From the NCBI GenBank assembly GCA_910578075.1, contig CAJTPK010000007.1:62001-126000 (forward strand): a DNA stretch of 64,000 nt, given 5' to 3'. Of the stretch, positions 19,601-27,847 are shown piece after piece; position 1 is the stretch's first letter, and each line of letters begins with the position of its first letter. Under the pieces are notes generated by a model. That model worked only from the letters and a program-made list of their open reading frames with translations. It was not told the DNA's origin and searched no databases. The position numbers and the translations under genes were made by a program. The stretch comes from an uncultured Muribaculaceae bacterium (lineage in GTDB: Bacteria; Bacteroidota; Bacteroidia; Bacteroidales; Muribaculaceae).

Positions 19601-19925
19601 TAAAGTCTCAACCACACTTGACTTTGAAAAATTGCCGGTGTCTGCACCTCTGTCTCTTGTGCTGTCAACAAAAACAGCGGTGGATAATATTGAGATCTCT
19701 GTGGAAGGAGAACATACCGGTGCTCTTGATTTCGAGATCATCAACTCCGCAGGGGAGAAAGTAATATATGGATCTGCAGCTATGACCACATCCGCTGTGT
19801 GGAATTGCCGCGACATGAAAGGGAACCGTGTTCCCGCAGGTCTTTACCGCGTAAGGGTGCGTAGCTCGCAGGGAGCGGATGTGACAAAATACTCGGATTG
19901 GGCAACATTCGCGGTTCTCGATTGA
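16602..19925 (+). CDS. PorU-like C25 (gingipain-family) cysteine protease, T9SS sortase candidate 2 (next to porV)
   Basis: 1107 residues with a signal peptide (about 1-22, ending MQAYA). The N-terminal segment SGSWVKVEIDSTGLYQIPYS repeats the pattern of the paralogue at 11948 and of PorU generally. The C25 domain has H634 (FGHGSSS) and C668 (MGGCDFSQ), so the His-Cys dyad is kept, but the flanks differ: there is no WTHE after the His, and Gly-Gly precedes the Cys. The C-terminus (INSAGEKVIYG, then VPAGLYRVRV) is the usual beta domain. In other Bacteroidota porU and porV are adjacent, so this gene occupies the classic porU position; sequence favours the other copy. Probably both work at the outer membrane. 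Confidence 0.75.
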   Translation: MNLKRLLLTSLYIAAFAGMQAYASFTFKQQSRLASGSWVKVEIDSTGLYQIPYSTLQEMGFADPSQVGVYGKGGGLLSVNFNSSSEGVPYDDDISPVAVIHENDNLYFYALGVEDIKFSTGSQPQFKKDLRNIYSDTAYYFLSDCEEPVAAKESAFNSTSRDLPSGWDYIYHEMDLHQNTTNTGQLFWGEDFLDGQDSKEWRLNIPFNVGGESMLAYRLYTSPGSKGNVFINIGSSATAHQTSFSFNATDRFCVIPSITEDSPAKIEIPSQEEMTLSIRTESNDPDFLNLDYWLLSYQKELPGMNGLGINPAERYSFPLAANTYYNLTLKEGLRLLDVTSPQSMRIGVRDEEDPASVCFRTTAANTSVLIYDPSRPQKHISGWRHVYNTDLHSLQTDGVELLIITVPRLRAYAEQVAELHRNYEGFSVAVANVEEIYNEFSAGVPDPMAYRAMAKMLHQSEGNKLKNILLFGPSDRNLRRKVEGESKFDRIIAVQQASVTPDRDASPAYDFYGILSDQLSEVYLYRETMDVGVGLLSCETATDCERAIRKIEEYLTDDTQAWRVNETLTIGGLHDKHTHDQQAQDFGNYIRRYPGIEGMAHTTIAVDAYGNDGARRQMVSALEHGKIFSAYFGHGSSSMLGQDKKFFTTSEAIGLKNRHLGFMFMGGCDFSQPDIRSRGLGETIVLDSDRGMAGAIVSTRTAYSNQNYDLGKRIVNGWLAPKNKDVSPTIGEIYASAKSGATSSNSLTFILSGDPALKVPSPLRKVKVEALESVSAGQKIRVEGTVTDAKGETDNSFNGKIVLKLMEPSVTLRSKDYITNTGSTPDKTTVNGKDTTIYHTLDITYDTNILTALEAEVKDGNFSTEILIPGAASAFSGKSLKLHAGVFDKSRWLGGAGSTMMKIESAPSEVTDIDMSAPELTVVYDSSRQIISIKATDETALPLDAARYEATLDGKPVKLINEEYIESGESGKHFEGYADLYDLNDGKHSISLTCADIAGNKVSTTLDFEKLPVSAPLSLVLSTKTAVDNIEISVEGEHTGALDFEIINSAGEKVIYGSAAMTTSAVWNCRDMKGNRVPAGLYRVRVRSSQGADVTKYSDWATFAVLD

Positions 19926-19978
19926 CAACATCCACGGCTTTCGCAATAAAAGGGTTAATTTTGAGTTTTACAGATAGG

Positions 19979-21199
19979 ATGAAAATTAAAGTTAGAATAT
20001 TGACAGCCATGGCGGCTATGCTCTTTACAGCAAATGCGCTCCATGCCCAGAACGACATAAAGGATAACGAGTTTAACCCGGTCAATACGGGTGTCACAAC
20101 ATTGTCAATCGCCCCGGATGCAAGGGGTAGCTCCATGGGTAACCTCGGAGCCGCCACAGATCCCGACATGAACTCACAATTCTGGAACCCTTCTAAATAT
20201 GCTTTCGGCTACTCCACAGGTGGTCTGTCGTTGTCATATACTCCGTGGCTCCGCAAGATTGTGAATGACATATTTCTCGCCAACCTTGCCGGATATTGGA
20301 AACCGGGCAGCGGTGACAACCAGGCATTCAGTGCATCGCTACGTTATTTCTCGCTTGGAGAGGTAACGACAAGCGGTTACGAAAGCGAGGGAAACGTGCA
20401 GACAATCAATCCTTATGAATTCGCGATTGACTTAGGTTATTCACGTAAACTTTCAGAGAAATTCTCGATGGGTGTTGTGCTCAGATATATACTTTCCGAC
20501 CTGTCATACAATGACACTCAGACCGGTGAGTCAAACACTGCCGCATCAGCATTCTCGGTTGACCTCTCAGGATATTATACCACATACCCGATGATAGGAC
20601 GCAGTGAATGTCAGTTCTCATGGGGTTTCGACATATCCAACATCGGTACGAAAGTCAGCTACGACCACGGAGCGTCAAATGCATTCCTTCCTACCAACCT
20701 CCGCTTAGGCGCAAACTTCATGTTCCCTTTAGCTGACTATAACACTCTTGCCTTCGGACTTGACCTGAATAAACTTCTTGTTCCCACCAAACCCCGTCAA
20801 AAGGATTACGACACATCGACGGCAGAAGGACAGCAGGAGTACGACGAGGCGCTTGATAAATGGGAAAGCATGTCCCCTATCACCGGTATCTTCAAAAGTT
20901 TCACAGATGCCCCGGGTGGTTTCAAGGAGGAGCTTCAGGAGGTTGGCGTAAGTTTCGGTGCAGAATACGCCTACAACCAGCAATTCTTCGTGCGTGCGGG
21001 ATATAATTACGAACATGCCAACAAAGGCGGTAGAAGTTATTTTGCATTCGGAGCCGGATTCTCGCTAAATGTAGTGCAGCTCGATGCTTCTTACATGCTT
21101 GCAACCGCTCAGAGCAGTCCCCTCGACCAGACTCTCCGTTTTACGCTTACGTTTGACATGGATGGTCTCCGGGACCTTATCGGCAAACGCCGCAGATAA
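19979..21199 (+). CDS. porV: T9SS outer-membrane protein PorV (LptO)
   Basis: 406 residues from the ATG at 19979; an in-frame extension to 19898 overlaps the previous gene and would put a non-signal sequence before MKIKVRILTAMAAMLF, so it is rejected. The signal peptide ends near LHAQ. The mature start, NPVNTGVTTLSIAPDARGSS followed by MGNLGAATDPD, is the hallmark of PorV, and the remainder is a FadL-like 14-strand barrel ending in FTLTFDMDGLR. PorV shuttles T9SS cargo from the translocon to the PorU attachment complex. It lies 53 bp after the PorU-like gene and 42 bp before lgt. Confidence 0.92.
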   Translation: MKIKVRILTAMAAMLFTANALHAQNDIKDNEFNPVNTGVTTLSIAPDARGSSMGNLGAATDPDMNSQFWNPSKYAFGYSTGGLSLSYTPWLRKIVNDIFLANLAGYWKPGSGDNQAFSASLRYFSLGEVTTSGYESEGNVQTINPYEFAIDLGYSRKLSEKFSMGVVLRYILSDLSYNDTQTGESNTAASAFSVDLSGYYTTYPMIGRSECQFSWGFDISNIGTKVSYDHGASNAFLPTNLRLGANFMFPLADYNTLAFGLDLNKLLVPTKPRQKDYDTSTAEGQQEYDEALDKWESMSPITGIFKSFTDAPGGFKEELQEVGVSFGAEYAYNQQFFVRAGYNYEHANKGGRSYFAFGAGFSLNVVQLDASYMLATAQSSPLDQTLRFTLTFDMDGLRDLIGKRRR

Positions 21200-21241
21200 A
21201 ACCTACTACATAAAACATATAGCCCAAAACATATTATCGCA

Positions 21242-22120
21242 ATGCTTGACTTTATATATTGGAATGCAGATCCGATTCTCTTCTCTATTGGTCCCGTTTC
21301 AGTCAGATGGTACGGACTGATGTTCGCAATCGGCTTCACTGTCGGATACTGGCTTGTTGCCAAAATGTTCCGACATGAAGGGGCACCGGAGAAATGGCTC
21401 GGAATCCTTCTTACATATGTGGTGGTGGCGACTCTCGTAGGATCAAGGCTCGGTCATGTGTTTTTCTACGAATGGGGTTACTATTCGAAACATCCCGCAG
21501 AGATTCTCAAGATATGGGAAGGGGGACTCGCCAGTCATGGTGGAACAATAGCCAATATCATAGCCTTGTTCCTGTTCTCATGGTTTGTCTCAAAGAAACC
21601 CGCCTCCTGGGTGTTCGACAAGATCGTGATAGCCATAGCTCTCGTTGGTGGACTGATTCGTATCGGCAACCTAATGAACAGCGAGATATATGGAAGTCCT
21701 ACTGATCTTCCATGGGGATTCATATTCCTGCGCAACGGAGAGACCGTAGCGGCGCATCCTACGCAGATATACGAGGCTCTGTGTTACTTCGCTCTGTTCG
21801 GCCTGCTGATGTGGATGTATTGGAAGAAAAACGCAGAAGAACGCCCCTGGCTCATCACGGGTATCTTCTTTATTGGAATCTTCCTGCCGCGGTTCCTTAT
21901 AGAATACGTGAAGAATGTACAGGTGCAGTCGGAATATGAGATGATCGCCAAATATGGAATGAACATGGGACAGATGCTTAGTATACCGTTCATTCTCCTC
22001 GGAGTGTTCCTCGTGATCTGGGCGCTATCTCATCCCAGGAAACACTTCACTTTCCCCAACCGATTCGCGGATGAAGAGTCCCCGGCAAAGACAACGAAAC
22101 AAAAAAGGTTGAATCATTAA
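21242..22120 (+). CDS. lgt: Prolipoprotein diacylglyceryl transferase Lgt
   Basis: An inner-membrane enzyme of 292 residues that moves diacylglycerol from phosphatidylglycerol to the lipobox cysteine, the first step of lipoprotein maturation. The visible family signatures are VRWYGLMFAIGF, GSRLGHVFFYEW, EGGLASHGG (conserved His), RIGNLMNSEIYG (conserved Arg/Asn), AAHPTQIYEAL and LPRFLIEYVKN. About seven membrane segments. It ends the T9SS run; cargo release and lipoprotein traffic share the outer membrane, but the link is only positional. The stop codon lies in the loop of the terminator hairpin. Confidence 0.96.
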   Translation: MLDFIYWNADPILFSIGPVSVRWYGLMFAIGFTVGYWLVAKMFRHEGAPEKWLGILLTYVVVATLVGSRLGHVFFYEWGYYSKHPAEILKIWEGGLASHGGTIANIIALFLFSWFVSKKPASWVFDKIVIAIALVGGLIRIGNLMNSEIYGSPTDLPWGFIFLRNGETVAAHPTQIYEALCYFALFGLLMWMYWKKNAEERPWLITGIFFIGIFLPRFLIEYVKNVQVQSEYEMIAKYGMNMGQMLSIPFILLGVFLVIWALSHPRKHFTFPNRFADEESPAKTTKQKRLNH

Positions 22121-22135
22121 GATTCAACCTTTTTT
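22101..22135. terminator. Bidirectional terminator between lgt and sufS
   Basis: A perfect 15-bp stem (AAAAAAGGTTGAATC / GATTCAACCTTTTTT) with a 5-nt loop ATTAA. The loop contains the lgt stop codon, so the left arm is coding. A-rich and T-rich flanks let it serve both convergent genes. Confidence 0.9.
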
Positions 22136-22161
22136 GTTTTCGCATTATTGGTCGTCCGGTA

Positions 22162-23379
22162 CTATTGAAACATCGATGCGACCTTACGGAGCGAGCTGAT
22201 AAATATGTCAGCCTCCTCAAATGTGTTATATACTGCGAATGATGCACGGACTGTTCCGGGAACGCCAAGACGCTCCATCAAGGGCTGCGCACAATGATGT
22301 CCTGTCCGCACTGCCACTCCAAACTTGTCGAGCAGGAAGCCTATATCATAGTTATGCACATCACCTACATTGAATGAGATAACAGCCGCTTTATCGTGTG
22401 CCTCACCATAAATCTTTACTCCGGGAATCTCAAGAAGTTTTGCAGTGGTATAATCAAGCAGTTTCTCTTCATGACAGCGGATATTGTCAAGACCTGTTGT
22501 CTCTATGAAATCAAGTGCCTTGGAGAAAGCCGCGATGTCTATGAAATCCGGAGTACCAGCCTCAAACTTGAATGGCAGATCAGCGAATGTCGTGCCGTTG
22601 AAGCTGACATGCTTTATCATCTCACCTCCTCCCTGATATGGCGGCATCGATTCAAGCAGCGACTTTCGTCCGTAAAGGATACCCACTCCTGTAGGGCCAT
22701 ACATCTTATGGGAGGAGAAGACGTAGAAATCACAGTCAAGATCCTTCACATCAATTTTCAGATGCGGAGACGCCTGCGCTCCGTCTATCAAGGCTGGAAC
22801 ACAATGCTCATGCGCGATACGCACCATATCTTTCACCGGATTCACAGTGCCAAGGACATTGCTTATATGCGTGAATGTAGCGAGCACAGTGCGCTCATTG
22901 AAATACGAACGGTATTGGTCAAGGTCGAGTTCTCCCTTTTCGTTGATATCCACAACACGGATCTTTATATCTTTATGGCGCTGGAGCAACTGCCATGGCA
23001 CTATATTGGCATGGTGCTCCATGACAGTCAGAATAATCTCGTCACCATCTTTGAAGCGGTCACCGAATGATGAAGCCACAAGATTTATCGCCTCGGTTGT
23101 GCCTCGCGTGAATATCACCTCCTCAATGCTGTCGGCGTTGATATAATCCTTAACCCTCCGGCGGGTGGCCTCCTGCAGATCTGTGGCCTCCTGAGAAAGA
23201 GTATGCACGCCACGATGTACATTCGCTTTGGTATGTTCATAAAGCGACGTTATCGTATCCACTACCTCAGACGGAGTCTGCGAGGTGGCGGTGTTGTCGA
23301 GATAAACCAACGGTTTGTCACCGACCTTTCTTTCAAGTATGGGGAATTTCTTCCTTATTTCAGCAACATCAATACTCAT
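22162..23379 (-). CDS. sufS: Cysteine desulfurase SufS
   Basis: 405 residues, a PLP-dependent class V aminotransferase that takes sulfur from cysteine for Fe-S cluster assembly. Visible features: LVYLDNTATSQTP at the start, FTRGTTEAINLVA, the PLP lysine in VFSSHKMYGPTGVG, and the persulfide cysteine in VRTGHHCAQPLM within the longer SufS-type loop. It is the last gene of sufC-sufD-sufS, 10 bp after sufD. No SufE or SufU partner is seen in the window. Confidence 0.96.
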   Translation of the reverse strand: MSIDVAEIRKKFPILERKVGDKPLVYLDNTATSQTPSEVVDTITSLYEHTKANVHRGVHTLSQEATDLQEATRRRVKDYINADSIEEVIFTRGTTEAINLVASSFGDRFKDGDEIILTVMEHHANIVPWQLLQRHKDIKIRVVDINEKGELDLDQYRSYFNERTVLATFTHISNVLGTVNPVKDMVRIAHEHCVPALIDGAQASPHLKIDVKDLDCDFYVFSSHKMYGPTGVGILYGRKSLLESMPPYQGGGEMIKHVSFNGTTFADLPFKFEAGTPDFIDIAAFSKALDFIETTGLDNIRCHEEKLLDYTTAKLLEIPGVKIYGEAHDKAAVISFNVGDVHNYDIGFLLDKFGVAVRTGHHCAQPLMERLGVPGTVRASFAVYNTFEEADIFISSLRKVASMFQ

Positions 23380-23389
23380 CAGTCATCAA

Positions 23390-24736
23390 TTATTTCCCGC
23401 AGCGGGCACATGACGCGCACGCCGAGCTTTCGCCGGCGAAACGGCGTTCTATCATGATATGCAGACGCTCACGCAAAGCATCGACCTTCACTCTGTCTAT
23501 AATATCGGCCATAAAAGCCTGCTTCAGCAGAAGACGCGCTGTTGCCTCATCAAGACCGCGGGTGCGCATGTAAAACAGTTGCATCTCGTCGAGACGACCT
23601 ATCGCTGTGCCATGCGAGCATTTCACATCATCATTGTATATCTCAAGCTCCGGACGACTCAGCATTCGCGCGTCATCACTTCCCACAAGATTACGGTTTG
23701 ACTGGAACGCCTCGGTTTTTGAAGCACCGGGAGCAACATGGATCCTACCTGTAAATGCACCGGCGGCTTCGCCATCAAGTGTGAATTTAAACAGCTCATT
23801 CGAACGGCATGACGGCACGGCATGGTCTATTCTCGAATATGTAGAGATCTTCCTTGAGGCATCCTCTATACCCATTCCGTAGAGATGCAACTCCGCATTC
23901 TCGCCCCTGAATACTGTATAATACTCATTTCTGGTTGTTCCGTTGAAAAGCGTCATTCCATCGATGGAGACGTTGCTGCCTTCCTCCTGTGCAAGATACA
24001 ATGCCGACAGGCGGGAGGTCTTTTCGGTGGATTCCTCAAGATTATAATAATCGAATACCGCATTTTTCCCGGCAAAGACCTCCACAGTTTCCAACGACAG
24101 GAACTGCAAATCCGGATTCTGCGTATGATCGCATACAAGCAGCTTGGCCTCGGCATCATCCTCTATGATTATCAGAAGACGTCTTACCGCCATCAACGGC
24201 ATACCATTTTCAAGTATATTCACAAGCTGCAAAGGTTTCTCGACCTTCACACCCTTCTTAACACGGAGATATAATCCATCCTGAGCGAAAAGTGTGTTGA
24301 GAGCTACAATAGGATTCTTGATATCCGCCAGTTTGCCATAGTATTTCGAGACATGCTCAGGGTAATCAAGGGCAAATGTGCGCAGACTTCCGACTTCCAC
24401 TCCCTCGGGAAGAGATTCGCGAGCACCGGTGGTTTCAGCGAAAGTGTCATTCACGAGCATGAACAGCGAAGTGGATAGCATCGGCACATCACAACGGAAT
24501 GTAGCATTCGGATTCACTTCGATATTGACCTTGGCTATGTTCAGACCATAATCGGGCGCAAGCATCTCTTCAAAGTCGCAGTTCTCGTAATTGTCACTTC
24601 CCGCCTTCGGCAACTCCATATCCTGCAACTGAAGAAACGCATCCTGACGCAGATCATTCAACGGACCTGCCCCATTGGAGTCAATCAGCTTGCCATGCTC
24701 GCGAAAAAGATCTATATATTGTTTCAGCGCACTCAT
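23390..24736 (-). CDS. sufD: Fe-S cluster assembly scaffold protein SufD
   Basis: About 448 residues from the ATG at 24736 (a TTG six bases upstream overlaps the sufC stop). The C-terminal half is the SufBD beta-helix (GAFTGRIHVAPGASKTEAFQ, NLVGSDDARMLSRPELEIYN, CSHGTAIGRLDEMQLFYMRT). SufD pairs with SufB and SufC in the SufBC2D scaffold. The C-terminus carries an extra cysteine-rich tail (CASCARCGK) not typical of enterobacterial SufD; a metal- or cluster-binding role is possible but unproven. It is translationally linked to sufC. Confidence 0.94.
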   Translation of the reverse strand: MSALKQYIDLFREHGKLIDSNGAGPLNDLRQDAFLQLQDMELPKAGSDNYENCDFEEMLAPDYGLNIAKVNIEVNPNATFRCDVPMLSTSLFMLVNDTFAETTGARESLPEGVEVGSLRTFALDYPEHVSKYYGKLADIKNPIVALNTLFAQDGLYLRVKKGVKVEKPLQLVNILENGMPLMAVRRLLIIIEDDAEAKLLVCDHTQNPDLQFLSLETVEVFAGKNAVFDYYNLEESTEKTSRLSALYLAQEEGSNVSIDGMTLFNGTTRNEYYTVFRGENAELHLYGMGIEDASRKISTYSRIDHAVPSCRSNELFKFTLDGEAAGAFTGRIHVAPGASKTEAFQSNRNLVGSDDARMLSRPELEIYNDDVKCSHGTAIGRLDEMQLFYMRTRGLDEATARLLLKQAFMADIIDRVKVDALRERLHIMIERRFAGESSACASCARCGK

Positions 24737-24738
24737 AA

Positions 24739-25494
24739 TCAACGGTTGTCTACCTCCTCTTTAATCCAGTCAAATCCTCTCTTCTCAATCTCAAGCGCAA
24801 GCTCCGGACCTCCGGACTTTACAATACGTCCTTTGTAGAGAATATGTATGAATTCGGGTTTGATATAATCCAACAACCGCTGATAGTGGGTGATCACAAT
24901 AGTGGCATTGTTATCGTTCTTTAGCGTATTTACACCTTCCGCCACGATGCGGAGGGCATCCACATCCAGACCGGAATCAGTCTCGTCAAGGATCGAGAGC
25001 TTCGGTTCGAGAACTGCCATCTGGAAGATCTCATTTCTCTTCTTCTCACCTCCTGAGAAACCTTCATTAACCGAACGTGAGGCGAGTTTGTTATCCAGCT
25101 CCACCACCGCACGCTTCTCACGCATCATCTTCAGGAATTCAGTAGCGCTCATCGGCGGTTCGTGGAAATATTCACGCTTGGCATTTACAGCCGCACGCAT
25201 GAAATTCACCATCGACACACCGGGAATCTCCACAGGATACTGAAAACCGAGGAACAGCCCTTCATGGCTACGGATTTCCGGAGCCATCTCAAGAAGATTC
25301 TTGCCATTGAATTCAGCGGTGCCCTCTGTAACCTCATAGGCAGGATTTCCGGCAAGCACCATTGACAATGTGGATTTACCGGAGCCATTCGGACCCATGA
25401 TGGCATGCACCTCACCGGGGCGAACCTCCAGATTGATACCTTTGAGAATCTCCTTCCCATTTATTTGAGCGTGTAAGTCTTTGACTTTTAACAT
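24739..25494 (-). CDS. sufC: Fe-S cluster assembly ATPase SufC
   Basis: 251 residues from the ATG at 25494 (MLKVKDLHAQINGKEIL); a second ATG 15 bases upstream is possible. A cytoplasmic ABC ATPase with Walker A GPNGSGKST, signature FSGGEKKRNEI and Walker B SILDETDSGLDVD, the combination specific to SufC. It powers the SufBCD scaffold. sufB, which normally stands directly upstream in Bacteroidota, is absent: the next gene on this strand is neuC after 166 bp. That gap holds no gene, and only weak AT-rich -7-like strings were seen in it. Confidence 0.96.
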   Translation of the reverse strand: MLKVKDLHAQINGKEILKGINLEVRPGEVHAIMGPNGSGKSTLSMVLAGNPAYEVTEGTAEFNGKNLLEMAPEIRSHEGLFLGFQYPVEIPGVSMVNFMRAAVNAKREYFHEPPMSATEFLKMMREKRAVVELDNKLASRSVNEGFSGGEKKRNEIFQMAVLEPKLSILDETDSGLDVDALRIVAEGVNTLKNDNNATIVITHYQRLLDYIKPEFIHILYKGRIVKSGGPELALEIEKRGFDWIKEEVDNR

Positions 25495-25660
25495 ATATCT
25501 ATCTAACATTTTGGACTAATGAATACACCGGCACCAACCATCCCGCCCCCGCAACTGCAAAGACCGGAAAGTGCGCCATTTTAAGAATGTAAAATTACAA
25601 ATTATCCGTCAGATATAAAACAATTGACACGCCCAAATTGCTCAATCCACCGCCATTACA

Positions 25661-26845
25661 TTAGAATCTCAGGTCATGAAAATGTTTTGGAGTGTGTTTA
25701 GTGGCAGGGAGGGTGAGAAGCTGGTTGTAGATGAAATCGAGAGAGCCGGGACGTGCATAGGGATTCTCCCCCTCTTCGCGGCAATATTTGAGAAAGGCGG
25801 GAGTCAATGATTTTTCAATTGCCGATTTTATGGAATCTTTATCCACTCCGCAGTTTATCACGGTGTTTCCAGCTACACGACCGCGCTGCCGATCACCGAT
25901 ATTGACTGTCGGTATACCGAACGACGGAGCCTCGATCAGTCCGCTTGATGAGTTGCCGATGACTGCCCCGCAATGTGATAGCGCGGAATAATACCGTGCA
26001 CGCCCGAGTGATGTCACGCAGACTGAACGGGAACGGTTGTTCCCCGTCCAACGCCGGATCATATCTGCAACCTGTCGTCCTCCGGTGTCAGAATTCGGCA
26101 TAGTAAAAATGATCTGAAGACCCTTAAACTCATCCAGAGCCTCAAGAAGCGACCGGGTCTGAGCTTCCGCCTCTTCCGGCTGACGGGTCACCGGATGAAA
26201 GGTGACAAGCATAAAACCCTCCTTCAAGTCAAAATCCATATCCGGTATCAACCCATGTATGCTTGCATTCAAATCAGATATAGACATCGGTTTTTCATTC
26301 CGGATATTGTCAACACCTAAACTTCCCGCATTAAACACACGCTCCGGTTCCTCACCCATCTGAATGACGCGACGCCTGTATTCTTCTGTAGCTGTGAAAT
26401 GATATGTCGATAATTTTGTTATTGCATGGCGTATCGCATCATCATATGCACCTTCCGTAATTTCTCCACCATGCAGGTGCACAATCGGTATACCGAATAT
26501 GGTCGCTGCAGAAGCTGCCGCAAGCATCTCATAGCGGTCTCCCAATATCAATATCATATCCGGATCCAGACTCGCAAACGCCTCGGCAAAACCCTTCATA
26601 GCTTCCCCCATCGCTTTTACTGTGCCTCGGGGAGAGTCATCATCGAGCGGAAGCGGAATCTTGAAATCAATATTGAAGCCATCCGCTATTATCTCATTGA
26701 CAGTCATGCCATGCGCAGGAGACAGATGCATATTCGTGGCCACCACTTGAAGACAAACATCCGCTGAATCGCGGAGTTTTCCCATCAGGCGACTTAATAT
26801 TCCATATTCAGCCCGCGTCCCGGTAACCACACAGATCTTTCTCAT
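25661..26845 (-). CDS. neuC: UDP-GlcNAc/UDP-diNAcBac hydrolysing 2-epimerase (NeuC/LegG family)
   Basis: 394 residues with a GT-B fold. Hallmarks are VTGTRAEYGILSRLM at the N-terminus, HGGEITEGAYDDAIRHAITKLS in the middle and IGNSSSGLIEAPSFGIPTVNIGDRQRGR near the end. The family epimerises and hydrolyses a UDP-HexNAc to give the free ManNAc-type sugar that feeds NeuB. With a LegC-type aminotransferase and a PglD-like acetyltransferase in the same operon, the LegG reaction (UDP-2,4-diacetamido-trideoxyglucose) is more likely than the sialic acid one. It is the last gene of the operon and overlaps neuB by ATGA. Confidence 0.9.
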   Translation of the reverse strand: MRKICVVTGTRAEYGILSRLMGKLRDSADVCLQVVATNMHLSPAHGMTVNEIIADGFNIDFKIPLPLDDDSPRGTVKAMGEAMKGFAEAFASLDPDMILILGDRYEMLAAASAATIFGIPIVHLHGGEITEGAYDDAIRHAITKLSTYHFTATEEYRRRVIQMGEEPERVFNAGSLGVDNIRNEKPMSISDLNASIHGLIPDMDFDLKEGFMLVTFHPVTRQPEEAEAQTRSLLEALDEFKGLQIIFTMPNSDTGGRQVADMIRRWTGNNRSRSVCVTSLGRARYYSALSHCGAVIGNSSSGLIEAPSFGIPTVNIGDRQRGRVAGNTVINCGVDKDSIKSAIEKSLTPAFLKYCREEGENPYARPGSLDFIYNQLLTLPATKHTPKHFHDLRF

Positions 26846-27840
26846 ATCTCTATCATCTCATCAATATCGAAATCCCTTATGGCAGCCGTACCCTCTATAT
26901 CTTTCCATCGCATGGGCGATATTCCTGCGCCGGGGCGCTTCGCTGTCATGTTATCCTCTCCGAGTATCTCCCCTTTTTTTATCATGCGGGAAGCGACAAT
27001 GCTCTTGCGTGCAATTTCCTTATTACCTGCCTCGGAAGGTGTGACTCCCTTTTCGCTGCTTCCGAGTGCAACCTCAATGTTTCTTATGGCTCGGATCATC
27101 GCTTTCAACTCATCCGGTTCAAGAGACGCCTTATGGTCCGGTCCGGGAAGATCGCGCGATAGCGTGAAATGCTTCTCTATCACTGATGCTCCGAGAGCGG
27201 CAGCAGCAACAGGCACTTCTATTCCTGCGGTATGATCTGAGAAACCAACATTCCTCACATACTTCCTTAGACTATTCATCGCCAATAGATTCACATCACA
27301 CATCGGTGTGGGATACTGCGTGTTGCAATGCAGCAACGTGACTTTCCCTATATCCTGCCCGTTTTCAGCGAGAGCCTGCAGTGCAGCATCGACATCTTCC
27401 GGGCTACACATCCCGGTTGACATCACCACCTCCTCATTATATCCCGCAATCTTACGCAGATACGGGTAATTGGTAATCTCGCCAGAGGGAATCTTCCATA
27501 AATCAAGACCAAGGGAATGAAGAAATTCTATACTCTCAAGATCAAACGGAGTGGAGAGAAATTTAATCCCCTTTTTTTGACAATAGTCTTTCAATTCGCG
27601 ATGATCTCTTTCTGAGAGTTCAAGTTTTCGAAGCATGGCGAGTTGAGACTCTTCAGATTCCCCGGTGTTCTTCTTCTGATATTCGGCTTTTGAAGCTTTG
27701 CCGGTAACGAGATTTTCCGCCTTGAAAGTCTGAAATTTCACATAATCCGCACCAGCTTCAGCAGCAGCGTCTACAAGACGCTTCGCCATCTCCAGAGAGC
27801 CGTTATGATTAACCCCCGCCTCCGCTATTATCCTGATCAT
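26842..27840 (-). CDS. neuB: N-acetylneuraminate/legionaminate synthase (NeuB/LegI family)
   Basis: 332 residues. A TIM barrel condenses phosphoenolpyruvate with a ManNAc-type sugar: EAGVNHNGSLEMAK, YVKFQTFKAENLV, FLSTPFDLESI, SDHTAGIEV and EKHFTLSRDLPGPDHKASL are all diagnostic. The C-terminal antifreeze-like SAF domain (from about residue 275, SIVASRMIKKGE to RPGAGISP) closes over the partner's active site. By context it probably makes a legionaminic acid-type sugar. A CMP-sugar synthetase would be needed next and is not in the window. Confidence 0.93.
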   Translation of the reverse strand: MIRIIAEAGVNHNGSLEMAKRLVDAAAEAGADYVKFQTFKAENLVTGKASKAEYQKKNTGESEESQLAMLRKLELSERDHRELKDYCQKKGIKFLSTPFDLESIEFLHSLGLDLWKIPSGEITNYPYLRKIAGYNEEVVMSTGMCSPEDVDAALQALAENGQDIGKVTLLHCNTQYPTPMCDVNLLAMNSLRKYVRNVGFSDHTAGIEVPVAAAALGASVIEKHFTLSRDLPGPDHKASLEPDELKAMIRAIRNIEVALGSSEKGVTPSEAGNKEIARKSIVASRMIKKGEILGEDNMTAKRPGAGISPMRWKDIEGTAAIRDFDIDEMIEI

Positions 27841-27847
27841 AGTTATA

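Noticed and set aside
19898..19978. Upstream extension of porV
   Set aside because: It overlaps the PorU-like gene and would displace the signal peptide that begins at 19979.
22396..23070. 224-codon plus-strand frame opposite sufS
   Set aside because: Antisense shadow of sufS with no domain and low-complexity His/Ser-rich translation.
25495..25660. Hidden small gene or sufB remnant upstream of sufC
   Set aside because: No frame in the 166-bp gap codes for SufB-like sequence on either strand.
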